The notes: generated from the letters alone by a model not told the origin. Numbered from the stretch's first letter, positions 1-8,437 are shown. The stretch is 64,000 nucleotides of DNA from Nocardioides sp. TRM66260-LWL (GCF_020075545.1 NZ_JAIQZK010000001.1:806001-870000), one strand, 5' to 3'. Numbers and translations: made by a program.

Positions 1-333
1 TGGGAGTGGAACGCCTACACCTCATTGCAGCTCGAGGCCGGCGACGTCGACGAGCTGCTCGACGACCTGGCCGACGTCGCCCCGCCGACTCAGCTCGGGC
101 AGGGCGTTGCCGAGCTGGAGGCTGTCCGACGCAGACAGGCCCCTGCTCAAGCTCTGAGATCAGCGGGCGATGCCCGGGCCCCAGCTACCTGGGGTGTCGC
201 CAGCGGGCGCCGTCCTCGGCGAGAGCCGGCGGCGGGCCGCCTCGTCGGGGCTCTCGGCCGGCGGCCCGACCTCCTCGACGTCGAGGTCGACCAAGGATGC
301 GCGGCCAGCTGGTTGGGCGGTCGCGCTCAGTGA
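1..333 (+). CDS. Possible 3' end of a cargo gene, truncated by the window edge
   Basis: The frame beginning at base 1 is open with no start codon needed and runs to a stop at 333. The first 50 or so residues (WEWNAYTSLQLEAGDVDELL and onward) are acidic and look like real protein. After about base 155 the translation becomes arginine-rich and looks like an antisense shadow of the gene on the other strand, which it overlaps from 160. I do not recognise a family. It may be the tail of an element protein running in from the left, converging on the next gene. The stop position is uncertain, and a shorter true gene with a sequencing or mutational frame change near 155 is possible. Confidence 0.25.
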   Translation, partial: WEWNAYTSLQLEAGDVDELLDDLADVAPPTQLGQGVAELEAVRRRQAPAQALRSAGDARAPATWGVASGRRPRREPAAGRLVGALGRRPDLLDVEVDQGCAASWLGGRAQ

Positions 334-510
334 TTCGGCCAGGTCCTCGATGTCGGCCTCCAGGACCTGCTCGAGGATGTCGGCGATGCTCGCGGGGGAG
401 CCGTCGCAGTCGGCTGCCAGGGCCTCAGCCAGTTGATCGAGGGCGGCGTTGCCGCGGGCGGTGAAGGTTACGACTCCGGGGACCGGGATCTCGGCTGGGG
501 AAGTGCTCAT
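160..510 (-). CDS. Hypothetical protein of the integrated element
   Basis: 116 residues; no family recognised. The start at 510 is chosen because GAGGTGG lies three bases before the ATG and the reading MSTSPAEIPVPG looks genuine, while the eight residues upstream do not. Residues about 10-75 are an alanine/leucine/acidic helical stretch (ALDQLAEALAADCDG, then SIADILEQVLEADIEDLAES). The C-terminal 35 residues are proline/arginine-rich and probably disordered. It is the most distal gene of the minus-strand cluster that starts with the excisionase and integrase, so it is probably element cargo. Confidence 0.5.
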   Translation of the reverse strand: MSTSPAEIPVPGVVTFTARGNAALDQLAEALAADCDGSPASIADILEQVLEADIEDLAESLSATAQPAGRASLVDLDVEEVGPPAESPDEAARRRLSPRTAPAGDTPGSWGPGIAR

Positions 511-561
511 GGTCCACCTCGCTTTCCTGATCACCTACGTGCACAGGAGGGGCGGGAGCGA

Positions 562-774
562 TCAGCTCCCAGGGACCAGTTCGCGCTCGACCCGCAGGGA
601 GATGATCCGCCAGCCCTCAGGAACGCGCCGGCGCGCTGCCTCGAGCGCCTGGTCGTAGTCGACGTCCTCGACGATCAACTCGTCTCGGCCGAGGGCGTAG
701 TCGCCGCGGGGGTCGGGCGGGATCTCCTGCACCGTGGCGTGCAGGGTGAGCTTCTGTTCCGCGGCGTCGATCAC
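562..774 (-). CDS. Small hypothetical protein, translationally coupled
   Basis: 70 residues starting at a GTG (772-774) that overlaps the TGA of the preceding gene (771-773), so translation is probably coupled. The protein is strongly acidic in the middle (YALGRDELIVEDVDYDQALE) and ends in a basic strand/helix (ARRRVPEGWRIISLRVEREL). No family recognised. A longer reading in the same frame starts at 849 but its first 25 residues are arginine-rich and antisense-like, so the overlapping GTG is preferred. It belongs to the integrated element. Confidence 0.5.
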   Translation of the reverse strand: MIDAAEQKLTLHATVQEIPPDPRGDYALGRDELIVEDVDYDQALEAARRRVPEGWRIISLRVERELVPGS

Positions 775-1097
775 AGGGCCTGAGAGTAGGGCCGCAGCTC
801 GTGGTGATCGCGCCAGGCCTGGTCGCCGTCGTCGAACTCGACTGTCCATTCGTCGACCGCGGTCCGCTCGACGATCGTGGCTGGAACCCAGACCGCCGCG
901 GTGTCGCGGTGGAGGCCGCCGGGGACCTCGACGCGCGAGCCGTCGGCGAAGGGGTTGTGAGATCCCAGGTACTCGCTGACGGTCTCCTCAAGCGGGGTGT
1001 TGCCGCCCCGGGGCGCTGCGTTGACCCACTGCTCAAGCGGGTCGGTCCGGGCCCAGCTCAGCGCGAGGCCCGCGACGTAGTTCGCATCAGTTGCCAC
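771..1097 (-). CDS. Hypothetical protein with Tudor/Agenet-like C-terminal half
   Basis: 108 residues; GTG start at 1097 preceded by GAGGAGA. It overlaps the preceding gene (stop at 1087) by 11 bases and the following gene by a GTGA. The N-terminal half is helical (NYVAGLALSWARTDPLEQWV). The C-terminal half reads like a small beta-barrel that binds a ligand or peptide: WVPATIVERTAVDEWTVEFD followed by a DGD turn and WRDHHELRP. That pattern (a basic strand, W-x-V-x-F-D-D-G-D, then W-R and L-R) resembles Tudor/Agenet-type modules, but this is only a visual similarity. No function can be assigned. Confidence 0.5.
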   Translation of the reverse strand: MATDANYVAGLALSWARTDPLEQWVNAAPRGGNTPLEETVSEYLGSHNPFADGSRVEVPGGLHRDTAAVWVPATIVERTAVDEWTVEFDDGDQAWRDHHELRPYSQAL

Positions 1098-1692
1098 TGC
1101 CGTTCTCCTCGCCCTGGCGGAACATGGTGCGGGCGCGCTCGTGGCTGATGTGTCCGTTGGGGTCAGTGCCCTCGGTCCACAACTGCTGGCGGTAGCCGTC
1201 GCCCTCTGGGGTGGCGCCGACGTAGTCCGGGATCGACCCGTTCGGGAACGGCGGGTAGGTGGCTGAGATGCCCCGCTCACCCTTCACCACGGCGTCTAGG
1301 GAGAAGGTCAGTGCGCGCGGGTAGTGGCGGCGCACCCACGTATCAGTCCGGCTCCGGACGGCGTCGTAGGCGTCCTGGTCGCCGCGGCCGTCGTTGGCCT
1401 CGACGGCCGTGCGGTAGGCCTGCCAGATGTCGTAGGCCTCGCGGTCCTTCGCGCGGTTCTCGATGAGCACCGGGAGGCAGCCGCACTCCTCGCCCTCGTC
1501 GTGGTGGAAGCCGATGCAGCGGTCGTCGCTGCAGCCGCACTCGTCTCCGCGCCATTCGGTCTCCGGCACCCACTGGCGTTCGTCGGCCTCGTCGGTCATC
1601 TCTTTGAGCCACCCGCCGTAGGCGATCCAGTCGCGCACGGTGATGCCCGCGTGCGCCAGGATTCGGCGGGCTTCACTGTTGAGCTTCGTCAT
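1087..1692 (-). CDS. Cysteine/histidine-rich hypothetical protein of the element
   Basis: 201 residues from the ATG at 1692, which lies inside the 3' end of the integrase gene (stop at 1673), so it is probably co-transcribed and coupled to it. The upstream extension in this frame is antisense-like and is rejected. Residues about 51-72 form a compact putative metal-binding knuckle: Cys52, Cys54 and Cys59, then His63 and His64, then Cys70 and Cys72. The rest (RAKDREAYDIWQAYRTAVEA, then a region rich in aromatics and Pro/Gly) resembles no family I know. A zinc-binding accessory protein of a phage-like or integrative element is a fair guess, not more. Confidence 0.5.
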   Translation of the reverse strand: MTKLNSEARRILAHAGITVRDWIAYGGWLKEMTDEADERQWVPETEWRGDECGCSDDRCIGFHHDEGEECGCLPVLIENRAKDREAYDIWQAYRTAVEANDGRGDQDAYDAVRSRTDTWVRRHYPRALTFSLDAVVKGERGISATYPPFPNGSIPDYVGATPEGDGYRQQLWTEGTDPNGHISHERARTMFRQGEENGSGN

Positions 1693-2941
1693 CGGTGGCC
1701 TCAGTGGTCGAAGGGGATAGGAACAGTCTGGTAGCGGGGGCAGCACTGCTCTGGGTTTTCCACAGGGGCTGTTCGAGTTCCGTCTTAGGCCGGTCGCACG
1801 CGCGGCGCCCGGCGTCAAACGCTGCATCCACAGCCGCTCGCGTTCGCTCAGAACTGCTGGGCATCAGGTGCGTGTAGGTGCGCAAGGTGAAGCCCGGGTC
1901 GCTGTGGCCGAGGTACTCCGACACCGCGCGAATCGATTCGCCAGCATCCAGGAGTACGGACGCGTACCAGTGACGTAGGGCGTGCATGCCGTTGTCGCGC
2001 GATTGCTCGATGCCCACCGCGGCTTGGGCGGGCTTCCACAGCCGCGTGTTGAAGTAGTTGCGGTTGAGGGCTGAGCGTTCGCGTGTGGTGAGGATGAGTC
2101 CTGCGCTCGCTTGCCTCTCCGCCTGGGGCATTCCCCATGGAAGGGTGACGCTGCGGCGTGGGTAGGTCGCGAGATGGTTGCTGAGTTCCGTCGCGACGCT
2201 CTGGGGCAAGGGCACGGTTCGGGTCTTGTTGCCCTTTGGGAGGCCAAACGCCAGGCGGTTGCCTCCGAATACCTTCACCTGCCGCCTGACCTCCACGACT
2301 CCGCGGAGGAAGTCGACGTCTTCGACCGCGAGTCCGAATACCTCGCCTTGACGTAGCCCCAGCCCCGAGCCCAACGTGACTGCAATCCTGTACTGCGGCG
2401 GAAGCGCATCGTGCATGGAGGAGACCCAGTCGGTGGGCCAGGGAACCACCTTGCGGCGCGACGTGGTGGGCCGCGTGACGGAACTGGCCTTGCACGGATT
2501 CTTCGCGATCATGTCGTCGTCAACAGCGGCCGAGAAGATGGCGGAGACGTTGGAGAAGATGACGCTCCGGTAGGTCTCGGCCATCTCCATCGATCGCAGG
2601 AGCTTCTGGATCGTCGATGGTTTGATCTGGCGCAGTTCGAGGTGGCCCAGGGTCGGGAAGACGTGGAGCCTGAGTCGGATTTCGGTCGCTTCGTATGTCA
2701 GCGGACTGAAGGTCCGACTTTCCAACCACTCCTCGGCGTAGGTCCGAAACGACAACTTGCCAGCGTCGACGTCGAGATAAGTCCCCCTGAGTTTGTCCGC
2801 CTCGACAGTGTTGCGGAAAGCGACGGCCTCGGACTTACGCCTGAAGGTCTTGCGGCGTTGCCGGCCTTCGGGATCGCGGTAGTTGACGACGTACCGGGGG
2901 GTGCCGTCATCGGCTGGCCTGCCCGCACTAATGCTGGCCAT
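1673..2941 (-). CDS. Tyrosine site-specific integrase
   Basis: 422 residues from the ATG at 2941 (MASISAGRP). Order: an N-terminal AP2-like arm-DNA-binding segment (about 15-60; RYVVNYRDPEGRQRRKTFRR), a SAM-like core-binding domain (about 70-170), and the C-terminal catalytic domain (about 185-370). The catalytic set is visible: Arg197 in GLGLRQGEV, the beta-hairpin lysine region GLPKGNKTRTVPL, His320 and Arg323 in HALRHWYAS, His346 in LGHSDP, and the nucleophile Tyr356 in RTYTHLM. It integrates and, with the small helix-turn-helix protein upstream, excises the element. The coding DNA is clearly less GC-rich than its chromosomal neighbours. The family is typical of actinobacterial integrative plasmids and prophages. 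Confidence 0.93.
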   Translation of the reverse strand: MASISAGRPADDGTPRYVVNYRDPEGRQRRKTFRRKSEAVAFRNTVEADKLRGTYLDVDAGKLSFRTYAEEWLESRTFSPLTYEATEIRLRLHVFPTLGHLELRQIKPSTIQKLLRSMEMAETYRSVIFSNVSAIFSAAVDDDMIAKNPCKASSVTRPTTSRRKVVPWPTDWVSSMHDALPPQYRIAVTLGSGLGLRQGEVFGLAVEDVDFLRGVVEVRRQVKVFGGNRLAFGLPKGNKTRTVPLPQSVATELSNHLATYPRRSVTLPWGMPQAERQASAGLILTTRERSALNRNYFNTRLWKPAQAAVGIEQSRDNGMHALRHWYASVLLDAGESIRAVSEYLGHSDPGFTLRTYTHLMPSSSERTRAAVDAAFDAGRRACDRPKTELEQPLWKTQSSAAPATRLFLSPSTTEATDDEAQQ

Positions 2942-3046
2942 GGCTGTCCTTCGCACAGTCCGACGTACGCGCAAGGTTGGCTGAAGACCGTCTCCCCGTC
3001 TGGGACGATGTGACCGATGCTCGGCCAGACCGAGGAACTGGCGCGA

Positions 3047-3322
3047 TCACGGATTCTCTTCGAGTTGAACCGTCCAGTTGATGACGGTTGCTGCTCGCCA
3101 GCGCAGGTGTTTGCCGACACGGAAACCGGCAGGCCCGTATCCCGTCGTACGCCAGGAGTAGATGGTCTGTTTGGTGATGCCCAAGTAGGACGCGACATCG
3201 TCGATGTCCCACAGCTCCTGAGCGTCGACAAGCCTGGGTGACCGGCCGCGGGGGACTCCCCGACGTCGGGGGCCGAAGGTCCCTGGCTCTGCAGCCGGTG
3301 CGTTCGAGTTCGTTGCCATCAT
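3047..3322 (-). CDS. Excisionase-type helix-turn-helix protein (MerR/HTH_17 family)
   Basis: 91 residues. The start is the first of two adjacent ATGs (3322), with a strong AAGGAGG just upstream. Residues 38-75 are a winged helix-turn-helix of the excisionase/AlpA type: LWDIDDVASYLGITKQTIYS, then a GYGPAGFRVGKHLRW wing. Such proteins are recombination directionality factors for the integrase encoded 105 bases downstream on the same strand, and often also repress or activate it. A purely regulatory role remains possible. Confidence 0.8.
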   Translation of the reverse strand: MMATNSNAPAAEPGTFGPRRRGVPRGRSPRLVDAQELWDIDDVASYLGITKQTIYSWRTTGYGPAGFRVGKHLRWRAATVINWTVQLEENP

Positions 3323-3611
3323 CAAGCCCCTCCTTGCGGCGTTGACGGACGTTTGGTCTACGGGCACCTACGTCCGACGACGGGTCGGGAGCGATCAAAC
3401 TGAAGGAACGGATCTGGCAGCGACCCGGTCGAGCCGGCGGGGGACAGGTCGCTAGGCCGAGCGAAGCGACGGAGCTGACTCGGGCGCCTGGGCTGCTGCA
3501 TCGGACGCGCCCGGGTGCGTCGCTGGGCGACGGCGAGGAATCAAGTGTCGCGCAAGGCGATGGTCCCGAGATTTGTACCGAATTTGTAACCGACCAGCGG
3601 CTAACAACAGC
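3323..3611. other. Gene-free junction between the element and glnA; likely holds the right attachment site
   Basis: No convincing gene lies here. The stretch contains the xis promoter region and, from about 3540, DNA of mixed composition with two direct copies of ATTTGTA (3571-3577 and 3582-3588), 11 bases apart. These could be integrase or excisionase arm sites or lie near the crossover point. No tRNA 3' end is recognisable, so the integration target is not the usual one. The left attachment site is outside the window, so the core repeat cannot be identified. Confidence 0.4.
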
Positions 3612-3651
3612 AAACGCCGCCGAGTGACCAAAGGGTCGCTCGACGGCGTTT
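3612..3651 (-). terminator. Likely glnA transcription terminator
   Basis: An inverted repeat 67 bases past the glnA stop: AAACGCCG pairs with CGGCGTTT, then after one mismatch CGAG pairs with CTCG, and inside the loop GACC pairs with GGTC. On the minus strand the stem ends in GTTTGCTGTTGTT, a moderately T-rich tail. It lies at the border of the integrated element and could serve both directions. Confidence 0.6.
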
Positions 3652-3717
3652 CTGCAGGTCGGCGGCTGTTGGTTGCGGTCATTCGGCGTTGCTGAAGGAC
3701 CGGAGCCGGCGGCCCGG

Positions 3718-5139
3718 TTAGATGTCGTAATACAGCTCGAACTCGTGCGGGTGCGGCCGCAGCTGCACGGGCGCGATCTCGTTGGTGCGCTTGTAGTCCA
3801 CCCAGGTCTCGATCAGGTCGGGGGTGAACACGTCGCCGCGGGTGAGGAACTCGTGGTCCTCCTCGAGGGCGTCGAGGACGGCGCCGAGCGAGGTCGGCAC
3901 CTGGGCGATGTCGGCCATCTCGTCCGGCGGGAGCTCGTAGATGTCCTTGTCGATCGGGGCAGCGGGCTCGATCTTGTTCTGGATGCCGTCGAGGCCGGCG
4001 AGCATCAGGGCCGAGAACGCGAGGTAGGGGTTCGCCGACGGGTCGGGGAACCGGGTCTCGATGCGCTTGGCCTTCGGGTTCGAGCCGGTGATCGGGATGC
4101 GCACCGACGCGGAGCGGTTGCGCGAGGAGTACACCAGCGAGATCGGGGCCTCGTAGCCCGGCACCAGGCGGTGGTAGGAGTTCACGGTCGGGTTGGTGAA
4201 CGCCAGCAGCGCCGGGGCGTGCTTGAGGATGCCGCCGATGTACCAGCGGGCCAGGTCGGAGAGGCCGCCGTAGCCGGTCTCGTCGTAGAAGAGCGGCGAG
4301 CCGTCCTTCCACAGCGACTGGTGCACGTGCATGCCCGAGCCGTTGTCGCCGAAGATCGGCTTCGGCATGAACGTCACCGACTTGCCCTGCTGCCAGGCGG
4401 TGTTCTTGATCAGGTACTTGAACTTCATGACGTCGTCCGCGGCCTTGAGCAGCGTGTCGAAGCGGTAGTTGATCTCCGCCTGACCGGCCGTGCCGACCTC
4501 GTGGTGGGCGCGCTCGACCTGCAGGCCGCACGCCTCGAGGTTCTTGACCATGTCGGCGCGCAGGTCGCTGTAGTGGTCGTAGGGCTCGACGGGGAAGTAG
4601 CCGCCCTTGAGGCGGGTCTTGTAGCCCAGGTTGTCCTCGCCCTCCTTGCCCGAGTTCCACCAGCCCTCGACCGAGTCGATGTGGTAGAAGCCCTCGTTCA
4701 CGCCGGTGGAGTAGCGGACGTTGTCGAAGATGTAGAACTCCGCCTCGGGGGCGAAGAACGCGGTGTCGGCGATGCCCGTGGTGCCGAGGTAGGCGAGCGC
4801 CTTCTTCGCGATGTTGCGCGGGTCGCGCGAGTACGCCTCGCCCGTGATCGGGTCGTGGATGAAGAAGTTCAGGTTGAGCGTCTTCGCCTTGCGGAACGGG
4901 TCGATGTAGGCGGTGGTCGGGTCCGGGAACAGCGACATGTCGGACTCGTTGATGGCCTGGAAGCCGCGGATCGACGAGCCGTCGAAGCCGAGACCGTCGT
5001 CGAAGACCGACTGGTCGAACGACGAGGTCGGCACCGTGAAGTGCTGCATGACGCCGGGAAGGTCGCAGAAGCGGACATCGATCATCTCGACGCCCTCGTC
5101 CTTGACGTACTTGAGCAGCTCCTCGCTGTTCTGGAACAT
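3718..5139 (-). CDS. glnA: Glutamine synthetase type I
   Basis: 473 residues. It makes glutamine from glutamate, ammonia and ATP in the cytoplasm as a dodecamer and is the main entry point for nitrogen at low ammonia. The start at 5139 has AAGGAGG six bases upstream; a longer frame upstream is rejected because it reads through the promoter. The N-terminal beta-grasp domain contains [11 protein letters not shown]. The catalytic domain carries the metal and glutamate motifs [24 protein letters not shown] and [13 protein letters not shown], and [10 protein letters not shown] binds [13 protein letters not shown] carries Tyr401, the usual adenylylation site, so it is a I-beta enzyme controlled by GlnE. 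It is single-copy in this window, with a GlnR-like box upstream and a hairpin downstream. Confidence 0.98.
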   Translation of the reverse strand: MFQNSEELLKYVKDEGVEMIDVRFCDLPGVMQHFTVPTSSFDQSVFDDGLGFDGSSIRGFQAINESDMSLFPDPTTAYIDPFRKAKTLNLNFFIHDPITGEAYSRDPRNIAKKALAYLGTTGIADTAFFAPEAEFYIFDNVRYSTGVNEGFYHIDSVEGWWNSGKEGEDNLGYKTRLKGGYFPVEPYDHYSDLRADMVKNLEACGLQVERAHHEVGTAGQAEINYRFDTLLKAADDVMKFKYLIKNTAWQQGKSVTFMPKPIFGDNGSGMHVHQSLWKDGSPLFYDETGYGGLSDLARWYIGGILKHAPALLAFTNPTVNSYHRLVPGYEAPISLVYSSRNRSASVRIPITGSNPKAKRIETRFPDPSANPYLAFSALMLAGLDGIQNKIEPAAPIDKDIYELPPDEMADIAQVPTSLGAVLDALEEDHEFLTRGDVFTPDLIETWVDYKRTNEIAPVQLRPHPHEFELYYDI

Positions 5140-5234
5140 TCGTCCTCCTTGGCCGTCCGCGAGGCCGGCCGCCACAGGTGTAGGTGGTCGCAGGGCGGGC
5201 ACCCTGCGGGTCCGGCCACTGTAGGAGCGGGCCG

Positions 5235-5272
5235 GTTTCGGGACCGTATCGCCTTTGTTACGCGCATGTGAC
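5235..5272 (-). promoter_or_regulatory. GlnR-like nitrogen box and promoter of glnA
   Basis: On the minus strand four pentamers follow each other with exactly six bases between them: GTCAC (5272-5268), GTAAC (5261-5257), GATAC (5250-5246) and GAAAC (5239-5235). This fits the actinobacterial GlnR consensus gTnAC-n6-GaAAC repeated twice. A TACAGT hexamer (5223-5218) fits a -10 box, so the array covers the -35 region and the DNA upstream, as expected of an activator site. The glnA start is about 80 bases further on. The array also lies just upstream of the divergent RDD gene. Confidence 0.75.
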
Positions 5273-5332
5273 GAGTGCCGCGCCGGTCTCCGCCCGTGGG
5301 ACGACGAGGAGCGGCCCCCTAGGCTCGGCACC

Positions 5333-5740
5333 GTGAAGGACGCCGCCGTCGAGACCGCATCCTGGACGCGCCGCATCGGCGCGCTGATCGTCGACTGGGC
5401 CGCGTGCCTGCTCGCCCTGGCCGTCTTCGTGCCCGTCTACGGCGGGGATGCCCCGCGCTGGGTGAACTTCGCGACCCTCGGCGTCTTCGTGCTCGAGTCG
5501 GCCGTCTTCACCGCGCTCGCCGGCGGCTCCTTCGGCCAGCTCGCCACCCGTCTGCGCGTCGTCCAGGCCGACGGCCGCCCGCAGCCGCCGTCGCTGCTCG
5601 TCGCCCTGGCCCGCCAGATCCTCGTCGCGCTGGTCATCCCGCCGCTGGTCTTCCGCCCCGACGGCCGCGGCCTGCACGACCTCATGGCGCGCACCGCGAC
5701 GGTGCCGCTGGAGGAGTACCGTCGCCTCGCCGGTCGCTGA
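5333..5740 (+). CDS. RDD-family membrane protein
   Basis: 135 residues starting at GTG 5333. TAGGCT (5320-5325) ends seven bases before the start, so the mRNA is probably leaderless. The N-terminal [13 protein letters not shown] carries the Arg and Asp that name the family. There are three hydrophobic segments (about residues 16-38, 45-70 and 92-110); the second ends in [14 protein letters not shown], the family's second conserved block, and the third is followed by the [12 protein letters not shown] motif. Function unknown; RDD proteins are small inner-membrane proteins sometimes tied to ion transport. This gene commonly sits between glnA and lipA in actinobacteria, as here. Confidence 0.85.
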   Translation: MKDAAVETASWTRRIGALIVDWAACLLALAVFVPVYGGDAPRWVNFATLGVFVLESAVFTALAGGSFGQLATRLRVVQADGRPQPPSLLVALARQILVALVIPPLVFRPDGRGLHDLMARTATVPLEEYRRLAGR

Positions 5741-5798
5741 CCGCCCTCCCCGGGCCTCCGGCCCACCCGCCCGTCCGCGCCCGTCCCGGAGGACCCGC

Positions 5799-6665
5799 AT
5801 GCGATCCCCCCGCCTCGCCGTCGCCGCGCTCGCGGCGCTGACGCTCCCGCTCACCGCGTGCGGCGGGGGCGACGAGCTGCCCACCGTCTCGCAGACGCCG
5901 GGCATCGACGCCTCCGACCTGCCGAGCACCTCGACGCGGCCCGGCAGCGGCGCGTCGGGCAGCGCGGGCGCGGCCGACTCCGAGGGACGCGTGCCCGGCG
6001 CCCGGGTCTCGCGCCAGCAGGTGGTCGGCCTCTACACCGACGCGCTGATGGACGCCACCACCGTGCGCATCGCCCTCGACACCACCTCCACGAGCCTCGG
6101 CGTGCGGGGGAGCGGCACCGCCGACATCGGCCCGGACGGCCCGCTGCTGCAGTTCCGCGTCAGCCTTCCGCAGCTCGGCGACCAGCAGGTCGAGCTGCGC
6201 GTGCTGCGCGACCGCGTCTACCTCAGGGCCGCCGCGCTCGGCCCCCAGTGGTTCTCCGCGCCGCTCACCAGCCTCGTCGGCCCGCAGGGGGAGCAGGTCA
6301 CCTCGCTGCTGCGCCAGTTCGACCCGCGCCAGCTCATCCAGGCCGTCGACGACGGGTTCGTCTCGGCCACCTTCCGCGACCGGGAGAAGGTCGACGGCCG
6401 CACCGCCGACCGCTACCGCCTCACTCTCGACACCGACGCCGTGCTGCGCCAGGTGCAGGGCCTGCGCGGCAGCGCGCTGCGCAAGGCCGAGGCGGGCCTG
6501 CCGAAGCGGAGCACCCAGGACGTCTGGTTCGCCGTCGACGGCGGCGACCTGCTGCGCGTGCGCACCGCCGGCGGGCAGGGCAGCACCGACGTCCGCTACA
6601 CGCGGTGGGGCGACCCCGTGAGCATCACGGCGCCGCCCGCCTCGCAGGTCAAGCGGCTGAAGTAG
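5799..6665 (+). CDS. LppX/LprAFG-like lipoprotein
   Basis: 288 residues; ATG with GGAGGAC upstream. A signal peptide ends in the lipobox LPLTACGGG, with the lipidated Cys at residue 21. A Ser/Gly/Ala-rich linker runs to about residue 70, then one alpha/beta domain begins with VVGLYTDALMDATTVRIALD. Strands such as LLQFRVSLPQLGDQQVELRV and a late DVWFAVDGGDLLRVRT give the half-barrel pattern of mycobacterial LprG/LprA/LppX, which shuttle lipids across the cell envelope. The similarity is at the level of pattern and length, so the lipid-carrier role is inferred. It follows the RDD gene by 58 bases and is convergent with the DUF4191 gene. Confidence 0.75.
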   Translation: MRSPRLAVAALAALTLPLTACGGGDELPTVSQTPGIDASDLPSTSTRPGSGASGSAGAADSEGRVPGARVSRQQVVGLYTDALMDATTVRIALDTTSTSLGVRGSGTADIGPDGPLLQFRVSLPQLGDQQVELRVLRDRVYLRAAALGPQWFSAPLTSLVGPQGEQVTSLLRQFDPRQLIQAVDDGFVSATFRDREKVDGRTADRYRLTLDTDAVLRQVQGLRGSALRKAEAGLPKRSTQDVWFAVDGGDLLRVRTAGGQGSTDVRYTRWGDPVSITAPPASQVKRLK

Positions 6666-6669
6666 CGGC

Positions 6670-7419
6670 TCAGCGGCCCCGCATGTTCTGCCGCAGGCCC
6701 TTCATGTTGGTGGGCACCGGGCCCTTGGGCAGCGGGATCTTGCCGCGCTGGCTGTCGAGCGCCTTGAGCCGCATCAGCACGTCGGTCTGCTCGGCCGGCT
6801 TGATCTTGCGGCCCAGCTTCTGCACGTGACGCATCAGCTTCGGCAGCGGCACCTGACCGTCCTCACGACCCACGATCACCTCGTGCACCGGCACGTCGGC
6901 GACGACCCGCTCGTGCTTGCGCCGCTCGGCGGTGAGCAGGGTGCGCACGCGGGTGGGGTTGCCCTCGCCGACCAGCACGATGCCCGGAGGGCCGACGACG
7001 CGGTGCACGACGTCCTGCTGCCGGGTGAAGGCGACGGCGGGCTCGACCTTCCAGCCGCGCCTCAGCATGCCCAGCGCGGCGGCGCCGGCGCCCGGCTGAC
7101 CCTCCATCTGCGCGTACGCGGAGCTCTGCGCACGACGCGAGAAGACGATCATCGTGGCCAGCAGGCCGATCAGCAGCGCGCCGATGCCGGCGAGCACGTA
7201 GGAGACCACCCCGCTGCCGGGCAGCAGCCAGAACAGCCCGAAGCCGACCGCGGCCGCGACCACGAACGTCACCAGCAGGCGCACGCCGATGGTGGGGTCG
7301 TTGCGCTTGGTGATGCGGTAGGTCTCGACGAGCTGCTGGCGCCGCTTCATCTGACCGGGAGCGGGAGCCGCGCCCTTCGTGCTCGCAGCGGCGTTCTTCG
7401 GGTCGTTCTTCTTGGCCAT
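6670..7419 (-). CDS. DUF4191 family membrane protein
   Basis: 249 residues. A basic, Ala/Pro-rich N-terminus leads to MKRRQQLVETYRITKRNDP, a hallmark of the actinobacterial DUF4191 family. Two adjacent transmembrane helices follow (about 47-67 and 72-92), then a cytoplasmic domain with AYAQMEGQPGAGAAALGMLR, which is well conserved in the family, and IVLVGEG further on. Function unknown. The gene is almost always next to lipA in actinobacteria, as here (73 bases downstream of lipA on the same strand), so a link to lipoate or cell-envelope physiology is suggested only by position. Confidence 0.88.
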   Translation of the reverse strand: MAKKNDPKNAAASTKGAAPAPGQMKRRQQLVETYRITKRNDPTIGVRLLVTFVVAAAVGFGLFWLLPGSGVVSYVLAGIGALLIGLLATMIVFSRRAQSSAYAQMEGQPGAGAAALGMLRRGWKVEPAVAFTRQQDVVHRVVGPPGIVLVGEGNPTRVRTLLTAERRKHERVVADVPVHEVIVGREDGQVPLPKLMRHVQKLGRKIKPAEQTDVLMRLKALDSQRGKIPLPKGPVPTNMKGLRQNMRGR

Positions 7420-7492
7420 CCGGGCGTGCTGCCTTCGTCTCGCGAGCGGTGTGGGGGCGGGGCTGGTGGGGTGGGGCGGCCCGGGGGCCGGC

Positions 7493-8437
7493 TCAGCCGA
7501 CGGACGCGCCCGAGCGGGCGTCCATCGCCTGACGGTACAGGCGTCCGGCGCGGTACGACGAACGCACCAGCGGCCCGGACAGCACGCCCGCGAAGCCGAT
7601 CTCCTCGGCCTCCGCGGCGAGCTCGACGAACTCCTCGGGCTTCACCCACCGCTCGACGGGGTGGTGGCGCACCGAGGGCCGCAGGTACTGGGTGATCGTG
7701 ACCAGCTCGCAGCCGGCCTCGTGCAGGTCGCGCAGGGCCTGCGAGACCTCCTCGCGGGTCTCGCCCATGCCGAGGATGAGGTTCGACTTGGTGACCAGGC
7801 CGAACGCCCGCGCCTGGGTGAGCACGTCGAGCGAGCGCTCGTAGCGGAACGCCGGACGGATGCGCTTGAAGATGCGCGGCACCGTCTCGACGTTGTGCGC
7901 CAGCACCTCGGGGCGCGACTCGAAGACCTCGGCCAGCAGCTCGGGCCGGCCGTTGAAGTCGGGGATCAGGTTCTCGACGCCGGTGCCCGGGTTGAGCTCG
8001 TGGATCGCGCGCACGGTCTCGGCGTACAGCCACGCGCCGCCGTCCTCGAGGTCGTCGCGGGCGACGCCGGTGATGGTCGCGTAGCGCAGGCCCATCGTGC
8101 GCACCGACTCGGCGACGCGGCGGGGCTCGTCGCGGTCGAGCGCCTGCGGCTTGCCGGTGTCGATCTGGCAGAAGTCGCAGCGCCGGGTGCACTGGTCGCC
8201 GCCGATGAGGAAGGTGGCCTCGCGGTCCTCCCAGCACTCGTAGATGTTGGGGCAGCCGGCCTCCTGGCACACCGTGTGCAGGCCCTCGGACTTCACCAGG
8301 CCCTGCAGGTGCTGGTACTCCGGGCCCATCTTCGCGCGGGTCTTGATCCACTCGGGCTTGCGCTCGATGGGGGTCTCCGCGTTGCGGACCTCGAGTCGGA
8401 GGAGCTTCCTGCCGTCGGACGTGGGCGATGCGGTCAC
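7493..8437 (-). CDS. lipA: Lipoyl synthase (radical SAM)
   Basis: 314 residues from GTG 8437. TAGGGT lies seven bases upstream of the start, so a leaderless mRNA is likely; a longer frame upstream is not protein-like. LipA inserts two sulfurs into octanoyl groups on E2 and GcvH. Both iron-sulfur clusters are visible: the auxiliary cluster Cys set in [13 protein letters not shown], and the radical SAM CX3CX2C in [11 protein letters not shown]. The LipA signature RSSYRAG near the C-terminus supplies the serine ligand of the auxiliary cluster. lipB is 2.1 kb upstream, separated by an ABC pair, and the E2 substrate sucB lies further on. Confidence 0.97.
   Translation of the reverse strand: MTASPTSDGRKLLRLEVRNAETPIERKPEWIKTRAKMGPEYQHLQGLVKSEGLHTVCQEAGCPNIYECWEDREATFLIGGDQCTRRCDFCQIDTGKPQALDRDEPRRVAESVRTMGLRYATITGVARDDLEDGGAWLYAETVRAIHELNPGTGVENLIPDFNGRPELLAEVFESRPEVLAHNVETVPRIFKRIRPAFRYERSLDVLTQARAFGLVTKSNLILGMGETREEVSQALRDLHEAGCELVTITQYLRPSVRHHPVERWVKPEEFVELAAEAEEIGFAGVLSGPLVRSSYRAGRLYRQAMDARSGASVG

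Noticed and set aside
3400..3720. A tRNA attachment site for the integrase
   Set aside because: No T-loop, anticodon stem or CCA-proximal sequence could be found here on either strand.
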